A stretch of 64,000 nucleotides of DNA, taken from contig NC_079974.1 of the NCBI RefSeq assembly GCF_029852145.1, positions 21,616,082 through 21,680,081 on the forward strand. Direction: 5' to 3'. Position numbers and translations under genes: made by a program. Positions 1 through 11,446 of the stretch are shown one piece after another. The notes under the pieces were generated by a model. The model did no database searches. It saw only the letters and a list, made by a program, of their open reading frames with translations, and was not told where the DNA came from. Source of the DNA: Microplitis mediator. Lineage: Eukaryota; Arthropoda; Insecta; Hymenoptera; Braconidae. Every line of letters starts with the position of its first letter. The stretch's first letter is position 1.

Positions 1-943
1 CAAAAGATATAAAAAAAATGAAATATTATAATAAATTTTTACTAACAATCACACTCATTCCATTCAAAGTTATAACCTGAACTTCATGTGTCATTTCTTT
101 CTATTCAAATAAGCCATTTATTAACTATTAAGAAATGGCTTATTTGGCTCAAATAAATCTCATTTAATAAATCATTTATTAACTATTAATAAATCTTATT
201 TGGCTCAAATAAATACTTCTAACAGTGTACCAAGATACTTTCATCACACTGTTACGATTAAAATTTTATTTTATACTTTTTTGTTAGTTAAAATAAAGTA
301 TCAACTGTCCAAAAATGGAGCAGTGGTAACAAATGGTACTTCTACTCTATTTAAATAAATTAATGCCCAATATTTAAATCAGTTATTAGTATTTATTGGG
401 AAATATAAAAAAAAAGTATTTGCAATAAACCATATTTTTATTTAATAATCATAATATTTTAATAGATGCAATGAAAAACGGCCTTAATAATAAACAATTT
501 ATAGTAATATGTAAATCAATTAATATAAAAATTATTAATCAATTTTTTATTTTAAATTAAAAAGACTGGGTGTCAAGACAATGCAGATAATGTTTATTTT
601 GCATTTATCTCAATAAGAAAAATTAATAATAGTAAAAGAAAAAAAAAACAGAAGGAAATGAACGTTACATTTAATTTAAAAAAATGTTGAACATAAAAAT
701 GAACCAAAAAGTGACTAAAAAGATTTTTTTAATTGATAATGAAAACTTTCGGTGATAAGTTTTGAGTCCATTGAGTTCCGAGGTAAAGTAAAAGTTAAAT
801 TTCCAGTGTTTGTAATTATTATTTTAATTGGTTTCAATTAATTAGCCGGTGTAAAAATTCATTGAGTGTATTATCAATAATTATCATTTTTTTTTAAATG
901 GCATCGATGTCAACGTCATTTTCACACACACACACATACATGC
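1..943. other. AT-rich non-coding DNA
   Basis: No credible coding region is seen. Bases 110-215 hold a short imperfect tandem duplication built on the words ATTTATTAACTATTAA and TTATTTGGCTCAAATAAAT. The short open frame at 894-1091 is AT-rich and crosses the edge of the MITE beginning near 944, so it is not treated as a gene. Confidence 0.6.
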
Positions 944-1595
944 GCTGACAAAAAATTTCTCTTTGGACAATTAAATTGGTTTTGTGGAATTCTATTAAGG
1001 GGTTAGGGGTACTCAGGGGTATGAAAAAATGATGATTTTCAATAATTTTTTTTTTGTAGTTAATTACTTTATTTGACAAAAATAAAAACATAGCTTTATT
1101 AGAACACGTTTCGATTTGACTTCACGAAAATTTCAAAAAAAAAAATTAATAATTCAAAAAGTTATCGCTGTTTTTGTAGAGCCCGTTCCTCCCGAAGTCC
1201 TTTGCGGTGATCATCATAAGTCCTTGGAGATTCATCTAAAATCAATCGGACAAGAAAAATTAGTTTTATTAATAGATAATCTTGTGCCTGATCGAAGCTT
1301 TTTTTTTTTTTTTCGAAATTAACAAAATGGCGGCCTCAGGAAATTTTTTTCAAATTTTCGAGAAAAAAACCGACAGTTTATTGTTAAAAAAAAATCGAAA
1401 TTTTGAAAAAAAAAAAAAATCCTTCGATCAGGCACGAGTTTTTAATGTATTTCAAAAGTACAATAAATTTTATTGAAATCTACCGAGCAGTTTTTAAGTT
1501 ACAGTGATCACCAGTTCAGAAAACATAGTTTTGAGAAAAACGCATTTAAAGTTTTGCTATGGATTTATGTCGAATTATAAGAATTATTTAATAAC

Positions 1596-3350
1596 TTACA
1601 CTGAGTCATCTATTCCTGGACCATATAATAGCTCTTCAGCCGACATAGCAGCTTCCAAAATATCGATTTGCTGGTGCCTACGTTGCAATCGACCTTCTCG
1701 GGTGTTATCATTAGCGCGCTTATCTGCTACTTTGATACGTGCAGCATCCATTCTTTCTGCATACCGATGAGAATTAGGCCCACAATTAAGTCCTAGTGTA
1801 TTCATCAAGACTAATAATGAATTTATACCCTCATTAAATATACACATAGCAACGTATGCAGCTATTTGTACGATGGTAAAACTAGTATTTACCGTTTTTG
1901 GGCATATTTTCCATACTAGTTGGTTAAAGCTTTCATTATTATTCTGATTGAATCCACCTACACATCTTGAAAGTAAATTTTCATTACTAAGATCTTCGTA
2001 TATAGGCTTGATAGCTTTTAAAACATCAGAAGGTAAAGGAGAATAATCGTGAGAAAAGGTATCAAGCTCTCCTCTTGCTTCAGCGCGCTGGTAAGAGCAC
2101 CAAGATTCTTCGCCTTTTGGACACATATCATGATTCGGTTTTTCATCACTCGAGCCGTAGTGATAAAAGGTTGCCATTATAGCAGATTTCATATTTTCAA
2201 TAGAATCACAATGCCGGCGTATTGCTAAACCATAGTACACAGTTAGTTTGTCTATTAATTTTCCTGTGAGCTTACCTCGACCACCAAGACCTTTTTGTTT
2301 ACTCTTCAGCGTACGTAATCGACTCCCCATCCGCTTTTGGACATGCCCTATACATTCCTTTTTATTTACAGTTGTATTTTCGTAAGGATCTGATTTTATA
2401 ATTCCTGAATAGGTCTTGGAGTCACCATCACCAATATAGTTGGCATACTTAACTCCATATTTAGTTTCAGAATACGAAAACATTTCGACCATCGCATCCA
2501 CCTCCATTTTCCCAGAAGACCCTTGATGATTAGCAGAACACACATCTTCATGCGATTGATACCATTCCTCGAACTCAACAGTATTTGTTTTTTTTTTCCA
2601 ATACTCACATAGCTTACAATATGCACTTTTAATGTTTATGTCAAGAATCTTTCCAGTAAAATAGCCAATTATAGAAGAAACTCCAAATGACGATGTATAT
2701 CCCCGTTTTTGCCAGGTTCCATCTCCCGATACAGTTAGATGATTTATATCTTCATTTTCAGTTGTTGGCATTGCTTGCTTTTCTTCATTCACAGCTTTCG
2801 TCATGAAGGTTTCTGCGACGGCTTTACTACAATTCAAAATCTGTTTCAGTAAAATTGTATGCGTAGATTTATCTAAAAAAGACGGCATGTCCATCAGGCC
2901 GCAAAACTTGCACAATCCTTCGTATCCTATTCCTAGTATTCTCATTACAAAAATGAAACGTCTGTTTATTTCATAAGAATGCCCAACGAAAGAACAGGAA
3001 GGAATATATTCATTTCCACAGTTATTACATGCAACTACAATTTTGAATCCCAGCCCACGTGTACTTGCTGTTTGAAACACTACATTTCCATCACATTTTT
3101 TACATTTTATAAGAGCAGAAATTGCAGTGAATACCTGAATAAAATTTATTATTCGAAATTCAGTACTGCTGTCTTCAGGTACATCATCTTCAGTGTTTTG
3201 TTTTAATTTTTTAGAAGATGTACTCTGAATACTTTCATCACGTTCGGCTGTTTTCGGATTAAAAACATTCTTTCTTTTGACTGAACGCGACTTATTAATT
3301 TTTTCAGAACTCCGAAGTTCTCTTGAAACCTTTCTAGAATCACGTCCCAT
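1596..3350 (-). CDS. DDE transposase of the TTAA element (Mutator-like transposase domain family)
   Basis: The gene has one uninterrupted 584-codon frame, entirely inside the TTAA-flanked element, so it is taken as the enzyme that cuts and joins the element's ends. The first 60 residues are basic and Ser/Lys-rich with a nuclear-localisation-like KINKSRSVKRKN. Paired cysteines follow: C83/C86 with C108/C111 (zinc ribbon-like), C147/C150, and C245/C248 with H267 and C271. Candidate catalytic residues are D210 in SGDGTWQKRG, D308 or D310 in YIGDGDSKT, and E473 in the NNNESFNQLVW stretch, the order expected of a DDE nuclease. The motif GHVQKRMGSRLR (336-346) between the second D and the E resembles proteins annotated in insects as Mutator-like transposase domain. 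Superfamily assignment is by motif memory plus the TTAA target. No frame break is seen, so the copy may be young. Confidence 0.85.
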   Translation of the reverse strand: MGRDSRKVSRELRSSEKINKSRSVKRKNVFNPKTAERDESIQSTSSKKLKQNTEDDVPEDSSTEFRIINFIQVFTAISALIKCKKCDGNVVFQTASTRGLGFKIVVACNNCGNEYIPSCSFVGHSYEINRRFIFVMRILGIGYEGLCKFCGLMDMPSFLDKSTHTILLKQILNCSKAVAETFMTKAVNEEKQAMPTTENEDINHLTVSGDGTWQKRGYTSSFGVSSIIGYFTGKILDINIKSAYCKLCEYWKKKTNTVEFEEWYQSHEDVCSANHQGSSGKMEVDAMVEMFSYSETKYGVKYANYIGDGDSKTYSGIIKSDPYENTTVNKKECIGHVQKRMGSRLRTLKSKQKGLGGRGKLTGKLIDKLTVYYGLAIRRHCDSIENMKSAIMATFYHYGSSDEKPNHDMCPKGEESWCSYQRAEARGELDTFSHDYSPLPSDVLKAIKPIYEDLSNENLLSRCVGGFNQNNNESFNQLVWKICPKTVNTSFTIVQIAAYVAMCIFNEGINSLLVLMNTLGLNCGPNSHRYAERMDAARIKVADKRANDNTREGRLQRRHQQIDILEAAMSAEELLYGPGIDDSV

Positions 3351-3488
3351 GGTTAATAATTTAATTCACTTGAGAAATAATTTATCACAAAACTATCGAC
3401 TGATCAGTGCAACGACTACAGGTATACTGGCAACCAAAAATTATTTTTCAGTTCTTGTACTACCTACAAATTGTGAATATATGTAGAA

Positions 3489-3489
<1 letters not shown>

Positions 3490-3559
<70 letters not shown>
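3490..3559. repeat. (TA)n microsatellite
   Basis: A pure TA dinucleotide run of about 70 bases lies between the transposase start codon and the right TIR of the TTAA element. Confidence 0.95.
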
Positions 3560-3563
<4 letters not shown>

Positions 3564-4370
3564 TAAATACATTAAAATGGGGAGATATTCATGACAATGA
3601 AACCCGAAAGGTCGGTTGCTTGCAGCTGTTTCTAGCTACCTGCTCTCGAATGCCACGTAGCACCCGAGCGTCCTTTGGTCATTGTTAAATAACTCGAAAA
3701 GAATTTGTCGGATTCACTTCAAATTTTCACACAATATTTTTAAAATATTATACTTTAAGAAAATGCAAAAAAAAAAAAATCGATTTTTTGAAAATTCTGA
3801 CTACCCCTAACCCCTTAAACTAGAAATTATTTGGGACAACTAAATTTTATTACGTCAATATAATCTATTTTATCATTTTTAACAAATGATTTAATAAACT
3901 CCATTTGGTTGACATTAATATTTCTCTCTCTAAGATAACAAAATTATATGGTAGATTTAAGAAAATATTTATTTAATGGACAACTAAACTATTTTGTAGT
4001 GCCAACAAATCCAAATATTAGAGCAAAATATTATTATATTAACTCTAATAAATATTAATTAGACACAAAAAAATATATTCGTTTAGAATAAATATATATA
4101 TTTGTTCGAGGTTAATAAATATATATTTGAACCTAATGATTATTGATTTAAAAGTTATGGTGTTAGGCAGCAGCAGCGGAAGTAGTTCGGTGCTCGCCAC
4201 TAGATCGCGCCCACCATTTGTGGTGTCCCTGGTAAGATACTTATTTCAGAGTTTGTATATTCGCCAGCTTGAAGCATTTACGGGACGAGTTACCCGCTTA
4301 AAATTTTTGATAGTAATATAGGCGTATACTGTAGTACACTATGACATTAATGTTTAAATGTCAAATTTTG

Positions 4371-4913
4371 CTACTCAATTTTTGATGTCTCGAGTATGTC
4401 AAATAGTGGCTTTAATTTGACGTCAAATTTACGCGCAGTTTGACTGTTGGTTGAGCTCAACAAGGGTACGGAAACGGCCTTCCGTAAAACGTCGGTGGAC
4501 TTTGGTACCGTTACATTAATTAATATTAAAGATAATATAAAAGCTTCAGTTATTCAAAATTAGATAACTAATAAGCTTACTTCTGGTTACTCACTGAGGC
4601 CATGTTAGACAAAATAATTAAAATTATTTTTTTTCTTTTCAAAATAAAAAATTATTGTTTTTTTTTTGTTTAGAAGAAAAAATAAAAATCACTTGTTAAC
4701 AAGACAAAAACACCAAAACCACTTGTTTCAAAAAAATTTTTAAACTAAAAATTTAGCGTATTTTTTTAATTTTTAAAAATTTGTAAAAATTTATTATTTT
4801 TTTTATTTATTGTTTTTATAGAAAAAAAAATTCAAACCTCTGACAAAAAAAAAAAAAAATCACCAAAAGCTCTTGTTTAAAAACAAATAATTTTTGTTTT
4901 TTTTTCAACTGTA
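4371..4913. other. Non-coding spacer between two MITE copies
   Basis: The spacer is AT-rich, with a small GC-richer patch at about 4420-4510. Poly-A and poly-T tracts fill 4620-4910. No gene is seen. Confidence 0.5.
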
Positions 4914-5440
4914 CACTGAGAAATAAATGTTTCAAGCTCGGAATATAAAAACTCTGAAATAAGTATCTTACCAGGGACACCACAAATGGTGGGCGTGATC
5001 TAGTGGCGAGCACCGAACTACTCCAGCTGCTGCTGCCTAACACTATAACTTTTAAATCAATAATCATTAGGTTCAAATATATATTTATTAACCTCGAACA
5101 AATATATATATTTATTCTAAACGAACATATTTTTTTGTGTCTAATTAATATTTATTAGAGTTAATATAATAATATTTTGCTCTAATATTTGGATTTGTTG
5201 GCACTACAAAATAGTTTAGTTGTCCATTAAATAAATATTTTCTTAACTCTACCATATGATTTTATTATCTTAGAGAGAGAAATATTAATGTCAACCAAAT
5301 AGAGTCTATTAAATCATTTGTTAAAAATGATAAAATAGATTATATTGACGTAATAAAATTTAGTTGTCCCAAATAAATTTTAGTTTAATATAATTCAACA
5401 AAACCAATTTAATTGTCCAAAGAGAAATTCTTCGTCAGTG
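4914..5440 (-). mobile_element. CACTGAG-family MITE, copy B (short form)
   Basis: The copy is inverted relative to copy A. It is bounded by TA at 4912-4913 and 5441-5442. Its ends are CACTGAGAAATAAATG and, reading inward from the other side, CACTGACGAAGAATTTCTC. It is 527 bp because it lacks the last third present in the 1,001-bp member at 59394-60394. It has an uninterrupted TTAA where copy A carries the large transposon. The GC-rich core is at about 4969-5045. Confidence 0.8.
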
Positions 5441-5464
5441 TATAAAGTGCAAATGATCTTATTT

Positions 5465-6060
5465 AAATGAAGAAAATAATAATCGTAGACAACTGACCGT
5501 GTCTCGGATCTGAAATACTCACACGGTTTTGAACAGAAAACGAACTAATTAATGAGAACTTTAATAATTGTCGAGTAAACAGTTGCAAGACCCAACTGAG
5601 AGCTTTCTACTTATGTAATAAAAAATTAAAGTAATTGCTTTTAGAAATTAATTGATAACTGTCTGAATTTTTAATCTGAAGCACTCACACGGGTGACACG
5701 GTTTTAAGCAGAAATCGAAGTAATTAATGAGAACTTTAATAATTGTCGAGTAAAAAGCTGCAAGACTCAACTGAGAGCTTTCTAATTATGCAATTAAAAA
5801 TTAACGTGATCGCTTTAAAAAATTAATTGACAACTGATTGAATTTCCGACGTAGAATGCTCACACGGGTCACACGGTTTTAAGCAGAAAACGAAGTAATT
5901 TATAAGAACTATAATAATTGTCGAGTAAAAAGCTGCAAGACCCAACTGAGAGCTTTCTACTTATGTAATAAAAAATTAATTGACTACTGACTGAATTTCT
6001 GATCTAGAGTGCTCACACGGGTCACACGGTTTTAAGGAGAAAAATAACTAATTAATGAGA
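5465..6060. repeat. Four-unit diverged tandem array (about 150-175 bp units)
   Basis: The landmark CTCACACGG recurs at 5519, 5684, 5859 and 6012. It is followed each time by a block containing ACGGTTTTAAGCAGAAA, AATGAGAACTTTAATAATTG and CTGAGAGCTTTCTA. Units differ by small indels and substitutions. No open frame crosses the array. Confidence 0.85.
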
Positions 6061-6950
6061 ACTTTGATACACGGAAAAAAGCGCAGCTCAAAATTAGCTA
6101 ATAATTATAGTCGTCAAATAAAAATTACTTTCCTAAGAGAAATTTACAATCCCAAACCAAAAATTATTATTATCAATGGAAAATTACATTTTTTTGTTGA
6201 TTCTTACAATCAGTATTGTAAATTTTACGATTCGTAAAAGTTATAGCGTACGAAATATCAAGTTTACAAATTCGACTCTCAAGACTTTCTTTTAAGAACT
6301 TTAATGACCTACAAGAATATTCTAGAGCCGAATGTTTGTCTCACATGGTTCAAAAGTTATAATATTTTTAATCAAAAAAAATTTTTTTGCATGTTATTTT
6401 AATGAGAAATTTCAGACGGCTACCGACACCTTTTAAAATTGAGCTAAAAATTTTGCCTAATGGGAGAATTTTTTTCTCGATATATAGGTCCTTTTTAAGA
6501 CGTAAATTCGATAGGTTGGTTTTTTTTGGCTCACCCTAATGTACATGCATGTGTATTTGGACATGTGTGTCTTATCTTGCGTATAACAACGGTGAGAAAA
6601 AGTCCCACGACTTCACCCGAAGTATACTCAAGATCACGAGAGTAATGTCTATGTGTGTACACATATCTGCATTACAGTTTGTTATATACCGGTAAAAACA
6701 CCATACCAAGAATGCATTCATTATTGTTATTTTTTTTATATTCTATTATATTATAGTATGTTCTCTAGAGAAGTAGCTACTCTACTCTACTCCATTCTTT
6801 CATGCGCACATTTACAAAAATAAATATACACCATAACAGCAACTACAACCCCTTCCTATTTATATCTCACTCTATAAACTTTAAAAATACTTTTCCTCTC
6901 TCTATTTCGCACTGTTACTTATTATTGTATAAAAAATATAATAACACTAC
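6061..6950. other. Non-coding AT-rich stretch
   Basis: CACGGAAAAAA at about 6070 looks like a MITE end, but I find no matching far end. The frames at 6055-6237 and 6802-6993 are low-complexity and are not supported as genes. Confidence 0.4.
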
Positions 6951-6954
6951 AAAA

Positions 6955-7370
6955 AAAATGTGTCTATCGGTTGACCCTGCGGGCCAGCCCTAAAACTTCC
7001 CGCTGTTTTCGAGCTCCTATCTCTAAAACATTGTTATAAATACATTTTCGAGCTCTTCGAGCAAAATATTATCATATGAACTCTAATAAATATTAATTAG
7101 ACACAAAAAAATATATTCATTTAGAATAAATATATATATTTGTTCGAGGTTAATAAATATATATTTGAACCTAATGATTATCGATTTAAAAGTTATGGTG
7201 TTAGGCAGCAGCAGCTGGAGTCGTTCGGTGCTCGCCACTAGATCGCGCCCACCATTTGTGGTGTCCCTGGTAAGATACTTATTTCGGAGTTTTTATATTC
7301 CGAGCTTGAAGCATCTGTAGGATGAGTTATCTGCTGAAAATTTTTGATAGTCATGTGGGTATACTGTGTT
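6955..7370 (+). mobile_element. Chimera of two repeat fragments, including CACTGAG MITE copy C
   Basis: Bases 6970-7020 match, in reverse complement, 15480-15530 (shared words GGGCCAGCCC and AACTTCCCGCTGTTTTCGAG). At about 7054 the sequence switches to the CACTGAG MITE body and continues through the GC-rich core (7198-7275) to about 7365. Neither MITE terminus is present, so this copy is truncated at both sides. Confidence 0.7.
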
Positions 7371-7489
7371 ACTTAAAGAACTTGGAAATATTACTAAATC
7401 TTTCTTTTTTAAATATAGAATCGAGTGACACTATTCTGATTTTTTAGTTAATAATTTTAATTCATTGTTCCTTCTTTGGAACATTTAAG

Positions 7490-7810
7490 ATCATCTTCCA
7501 AACCTTTGGAGACGGTTTCACCGCCGAAGGCGCAGAAGTAAAGCGCAATCAATTGGAGTTGCAGCTGATAGAGAGAGTAGTCAACTTGGACGCCGTGACT
7601 ACTCTTCCTCAAGACACTATGGCGTTCATCAAGGACAACGTGTCTAACCAGGCTCACTCCCTTATTTTCTTATATGGGAGAAATGGGTCTGGAAAAAGCT
7701 CCACTGTGTTTGGGTGAGAAGGCCAAAAATTCCCTGGCCTTGCTTACGGGTGGTTCGACTCCACCCATGATATCCAAGCACAGTATGTATCTTACTGTTC
7801 TAAAAGGGTA
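7490..7810 (+). pseudogene. Kinesin-like motor-domain fragment (pseudogene)
   Basis: From 7490 one frame reads 75 codons without a stop. It ends in a nucleotide-binding P-loop: HSLIFLYGRNGSGKSSTVFG matches the kinesin pattern of F-x-YG-x-x-GSGK-[ST]-x-T-x-x-G. The next codon is TGA (7715-7717), but the same frame then continues with a stretch (KFPGLAYGWFDSTHDIQ) that resembles the kinesin segment after the P-loop, where PGL-x-PR-x-(F/L)D is usual. Upstream and downstream motor motifs are not seen. A GTGAGA overlaps the stop, so a spliced exon ending at 7713 is an alternative. GC content is well above the neighbours. The sub-family is unknown. Confidence 0.55.
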
Positions 7811-7868
7811 AATTGAACTTATTCTTTGTTCTTTCTTCGCTGAGGGTGCTCTATTATCGCTCTATTCT

Positions 7869-8530
7869 TTTTGGTTTTTTTCTTTCGAAATTTAAAATAT
7901 TAATTAGTAAGTGAATAAATTTAGTTTTATTAATTACGTCGGATAAGTGAGCGAAGTAATAGTTCAGTGAGTAATTAGTGGAGTAAAAGTTGTACGAGTA
8001 AAAGAGTATTAAAAGTGATGGTGGTGGTGATTAAGCAAATGGTGATTTACGTGTGTGATAAGTATTGAAAATTAAATTTGAAAATTGTAATTAAACAAAT
8101 TAATTGAATTTTTTAAAAATATTGAGTAAGAAAGTCGATTGTAAATAAATTAAAAATATAAAATCAGAGAAAATTTTAGTGCGCGTGCGCGGGATTTAAA
8201 AATTGTCGCTAGAGAACAGGAGTGCACGGCGTCACTAAGACGCTGGGTGTTAGTTCCAATAGGAAAGAGCTAGAAGCTGGAAGTTTGTGCACAAAAGACG
8301 CTAGTGAGCTTAAGTTTTTGTTTTTTGAATTTTAAAATATTAATTAGTGCGTGAATGAGTTTATTTTAATTAATTTTGTTGGATAAGTGAGTGATTTAAT
8401 AGTGATTTAATAGTGATTTAATAGTTTAGTGAGTAATTAGTGAAGTGAAAGTGTAATTTGAATAGAAGTGTAACGAAATAATGGCGTTCGTGATTGCAGC
8501 AAGTGGTGATTTACGTGTCTGATGATTTGG
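7869..8530 (+). repeat. Two-copy direct duplication (about 450 bp apart)
   Basis: The block at 7869-8060 recurs at 8319-8520. Shared words in order are AAATATTAATTAGT, GGATAAGTGAG, TTTAGTGAGTAATTAGTG and GGTGATTTACGTGT. The second copy contains a triplet of TAGTGATTTAA and ends beside a splice-donor-like GGTAAGTA at about 8538. A GC-rich patch (8178-8290) separates the copies. It could be a duplicated non-coding first exon or a retroelement leader. No long frame is present. Confidence 0.6.
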
Positions 8531-11365
8531 CTGAGTGGTAAGTAAATAAATTATTTTTTTTTGTATTTTTATTTTTTATTACTGAGAATTTTATTATTTT
8601 GGTTAATTCGTGTTTCGATGGAATAATCGATCGTAGAAATTTTGGAATTTTAAATATGCCAAGCCGATCATTTTTTAAAGTTTTAGACTAGAATTTTTCT
8701 TTATGACATGACCAAGTCTAAGAAGATAAATTTAAATTGAATTCGAGAATTAAAAAAAAAATTTCGGTTTAGTTTAGGTTTTTTTTAATTTTTCTGAATA
8801 TGAGCGTTTTTTTTAACGCCAAAAATTTTTCGAAGGCGAATTTAAAATTTGCGCATTTGCAGTGCGCGTCAGTGAATAAATTGGGAAACTTGTGAAAATC
8901 GATAATAAAATTCCGAGCAGAACTTTTATCTACGGAGGCTAGAGTAGTTTCGAAGCGTCATATTGTTGCTATGGATTGATAACATAAATAATTATAAATT
9001 GACGTCAATTGTATTGTAAAAACTTGATGTACAAGTTGATGCTAAATTGTAGTCAATTTTTTGATGCAAACATGGACTATTTTTGAATTTTTTTTTCGAC
9101 AAATGTTAAAAAAAAAACAAAAAAATACGCACACGTAGAAACTTAAAAAATCTATAGGTGCAATTTTTCAAAATTTATCGCTTTGAAAAAATGCCAAAAA
9201 TTATTAGAAATCCACCAGATTAAATATTGCGAAATGATTAATTTAAATATTCATATCGTTATCAAAACGTTTAGTAAACGTCAAGTCAAATAAATAATCC
9301 CGCCAGTACTTTACTATTTGCACCCAATTCAAATGAGTGTGAATGTAGCAGACATCGGACAATTTTAAAATTTTAAATAAATAGAGTAAATAATTTAAAA
9401 AATGATATTTATAAAAAATGCATTTATTAATTTTGAAATTTTTCGAGTGTGCATTTTTTTTTAATTTCATTTTATTCATTATTTGCTCGCTTTATCAATA
9501 ATTAAAAATTTGTCTGATGTCTGCTACATTCACACTCATTCAATTCAAAAATGTCTGATGTAAAAAATTTATTATCACTTGTTTTCATAAAATGATCGAC
9601 TCTTTCTATTTCTTCGCATTCGTTTTATAAATTAATAACAATTATACTCAATTAAAATTCTATTACCCAATGGCTAGTACTTTTTTTTACATAAATTTAC
9701 TATTCAATAAAATAATTAGTAATTTAAAATAGACTTGAAATCCCGAAAGTCAATTGATTCTCGTCTTTTTAAGCAAATAAAATGAAATAGAAACTAGTAA
9801 ATAACTACTCGAAATTCAATAGGTTTAATTGTAACTCATAAATGCGTAATTGTATATTATTTGGTGGCAATTAAGATAAATTCGATATTGGGAATTTATT
9901 GTCCACAAAATTCAGCAAGGGCTCAAGTAACGTCAAAGTACTACCTTTGGGCTGTCGGACAATGAAAAACGAGAGTAATAACAAAAACGGTTTAACCAGA
10001 AGTACCAACAATTACAACAACCACAACAACCATTCGGTAGCATTACCCATACCAGGGATAGGATGGAATTGAGGGCTAAAGGAGAGTAGTATACCATAGG
10101 ATTTAATCGACAGAGATACAAGTACTCACTCTGCTCGGAAACATTCAAAACTCGTCGATGCGTGGATTATGTCGACAGTAGCTAATAATTGGAGCGTAAT
10201 AGTATAGGCTAAAGCCATTATCGTTCAGCGTTAATACAGCCGTTTAGTTCGATGAATTTCGTACTCTCTCTCACTGCAATATTTTCCTATTACTCGTCAA
10301 TATTCTCACTAGTAATATAAAATTCCTATATCAATTTTTTACTTCCTCACACGTCATTTCCTGGCTCTCAAATTTCCTCAATAGAAATCACATCATGCGA
10401 TTTTAAAATTTTTCAGCTATCAGCAGCTCTTTTTATTCATATCCTTCAAGTTTTTATCAGAAAAATGGATTCAAACAATTTCAAATTAATTCTTTGTTGC
10501 GGTTTTTTTCTCTTGATTTATTTTTTTCAAATATTTATATTGTTTCTACTTTTTTTTTATCGAAATTCCTGGAATGGAAACAAAGTACGAGGTAATCGGA
10601 TGCAACTCGATTGCATTTAGAGCGACGCTATAGGAATTCGAGTGATGGATCAGAGAGAGAGAAAGAGGGATTCGAAGTGTGTAAAGCGCGCGAGGTCACG
10701 TAATTTTCGCGTGAAATCAATGAGTAATATCATCAGATAACTGATCAACCCAGAGCATTCAGCATTATTATTATTATTGACGAATGGTGACTGATTAATG
10801 TATCAGTTATTTGGTAATTAATTATTGATCATTTGAAATTCATTAAGGCGCACGGTATTGTCCCGGTTAATACAACTTGATAAATTATTTATTATTTAAT
10901 GATAATATTTATATTCATCAAATAACTGGTAACTGATCGTTAATTAGCATTAAAAGACGCACATTAATATTCGTTAGCTCAACTTATAATCGAATTCGGG
11001 ACTGAAAAACAAAAACGATTGTAGATAATGGTCTAGGAAACGAATTGCAAATTCAGGTGTCTTAGTTACTAAATTTAATTAACATCAAATCGTAATTAAA
11101 CAACATCTAGGTCAACAACTGAATTGTCCTTTGAATTTGGTCACGACAATAAAATTGAAATCCTTTATATAGATTTAGTGACGAGTAGATTTAATTATCA
11201 TTAGATTTTCATGGCAATGAAATCGATAAATTATCTTGACCCATTACTGACTTTGAAACTATTGAAGTAACATTTGCTCTTTATTAATCATGAACTATTT
11301 TATAATCATTTAATTATTCAAAAAATTTGATAATCAGATTCTGTGAACTAGTCTCAATTATCAGT
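8531..11365. other. Gene-poor AT-rich DNA
   Basis: No coding region is supported. About 9110-9200 resembles, in reverse complement, the tandem unit at 32592-33243 (shared TGCACCTA and AAAACGATAAATTT-like words). The GA-rich patch at 10640-10720 (AGAGAGAGAAAGAGGGATTCG) precedes a short GCGCGCGAGGTCACGT stretch and could be regulatory, but nothing proves it. Confidence 0.4.
9320..9545. repeat. Inverted repeat with about 40-bp arms
   Basis: The left arm near 9326-9372 (GAGTGTGAATGTAGCAGACA and beyond) pairs with the right arm near 9505-9545 (TGTCTGCTACATTCACACTC and beyond), with about 135 bp between. A transcript would fold into a hairpin. The arms may be ends of a degraded MITE related to the repeat at 32.6-33.2 kb. 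Confidence 0.65.
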
Positions 11366-11446
11366 ACTCTCTTAAAACGAATTAGTGAAAATCACGTGAC
11401 AATCACTATTTGGCAGTGAATAGTCACTTATTGTTTGTGAAAATTA

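Larger units (their letters stand above)
995..3818 (-). mobile_element. Complete TTAA-target DNA transposon, Kolobok-like
   Basis: The element proper is 999-3814 (2,816 bp), flanked by TTAA at 995-998 and 3815-3818. The TIRs are GGGGTTAGGGGTACTCAG on the left and GGGGTTAGGGGTAGTCAG on the right (reverse complement), 18 bp with one mismatch. Two paralogous copies of the host MITE (59430-59475 and 5375-5410) carry a single TTAA at the same place, so they are empty sites and confirm the duplication. From established knowledge, TTAA targets with RRGG-type ends are reported for Kolobok elements, while piggyBac shares the TTAA target but has CCYT-type ends. One intact transposase gene (1596-3350, minus) is present. 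The flanks inside the element are non-coding, with poly-T/A tracts at 1040-1590 and a (TA)n at 3490-3559. Confidence 0.85.
944..4370 (+). mobile_element. CACTGAG-family MITE, copy A, split by a TTAA transposon
   Basis: The left end (about 944-994) and the right part (3819-4370) match the complete family member at 59394-60394 in the same order. The shared stretch starts with the subterminal word TTTCTCTTTGGACAATTAAA and runs through the GC-rich core at 4163-4235. The copy is interrupted at TTAA by the 999-3814 transposon. The left terminus is degenerate (GCTGACAAAAAATTTCTC instead of CACTGAGAAAAAATTTCTC), so its exact edge is uncertain. Homology fades near 4370. Confidence 0.75.

Noticed and set aside
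4127..5076. Two similar 64-86 aa frames in opposite orientation
   Set aside because: They are the GC-rich core of CACTGAG MITE copies A and B. Treated as a possible captured exon in the findings, not as genes.
6069..6090. CACGGAAAAAA resembling a MITE left end
   Set aside because: No matching inverted end is found within a plausible distance.
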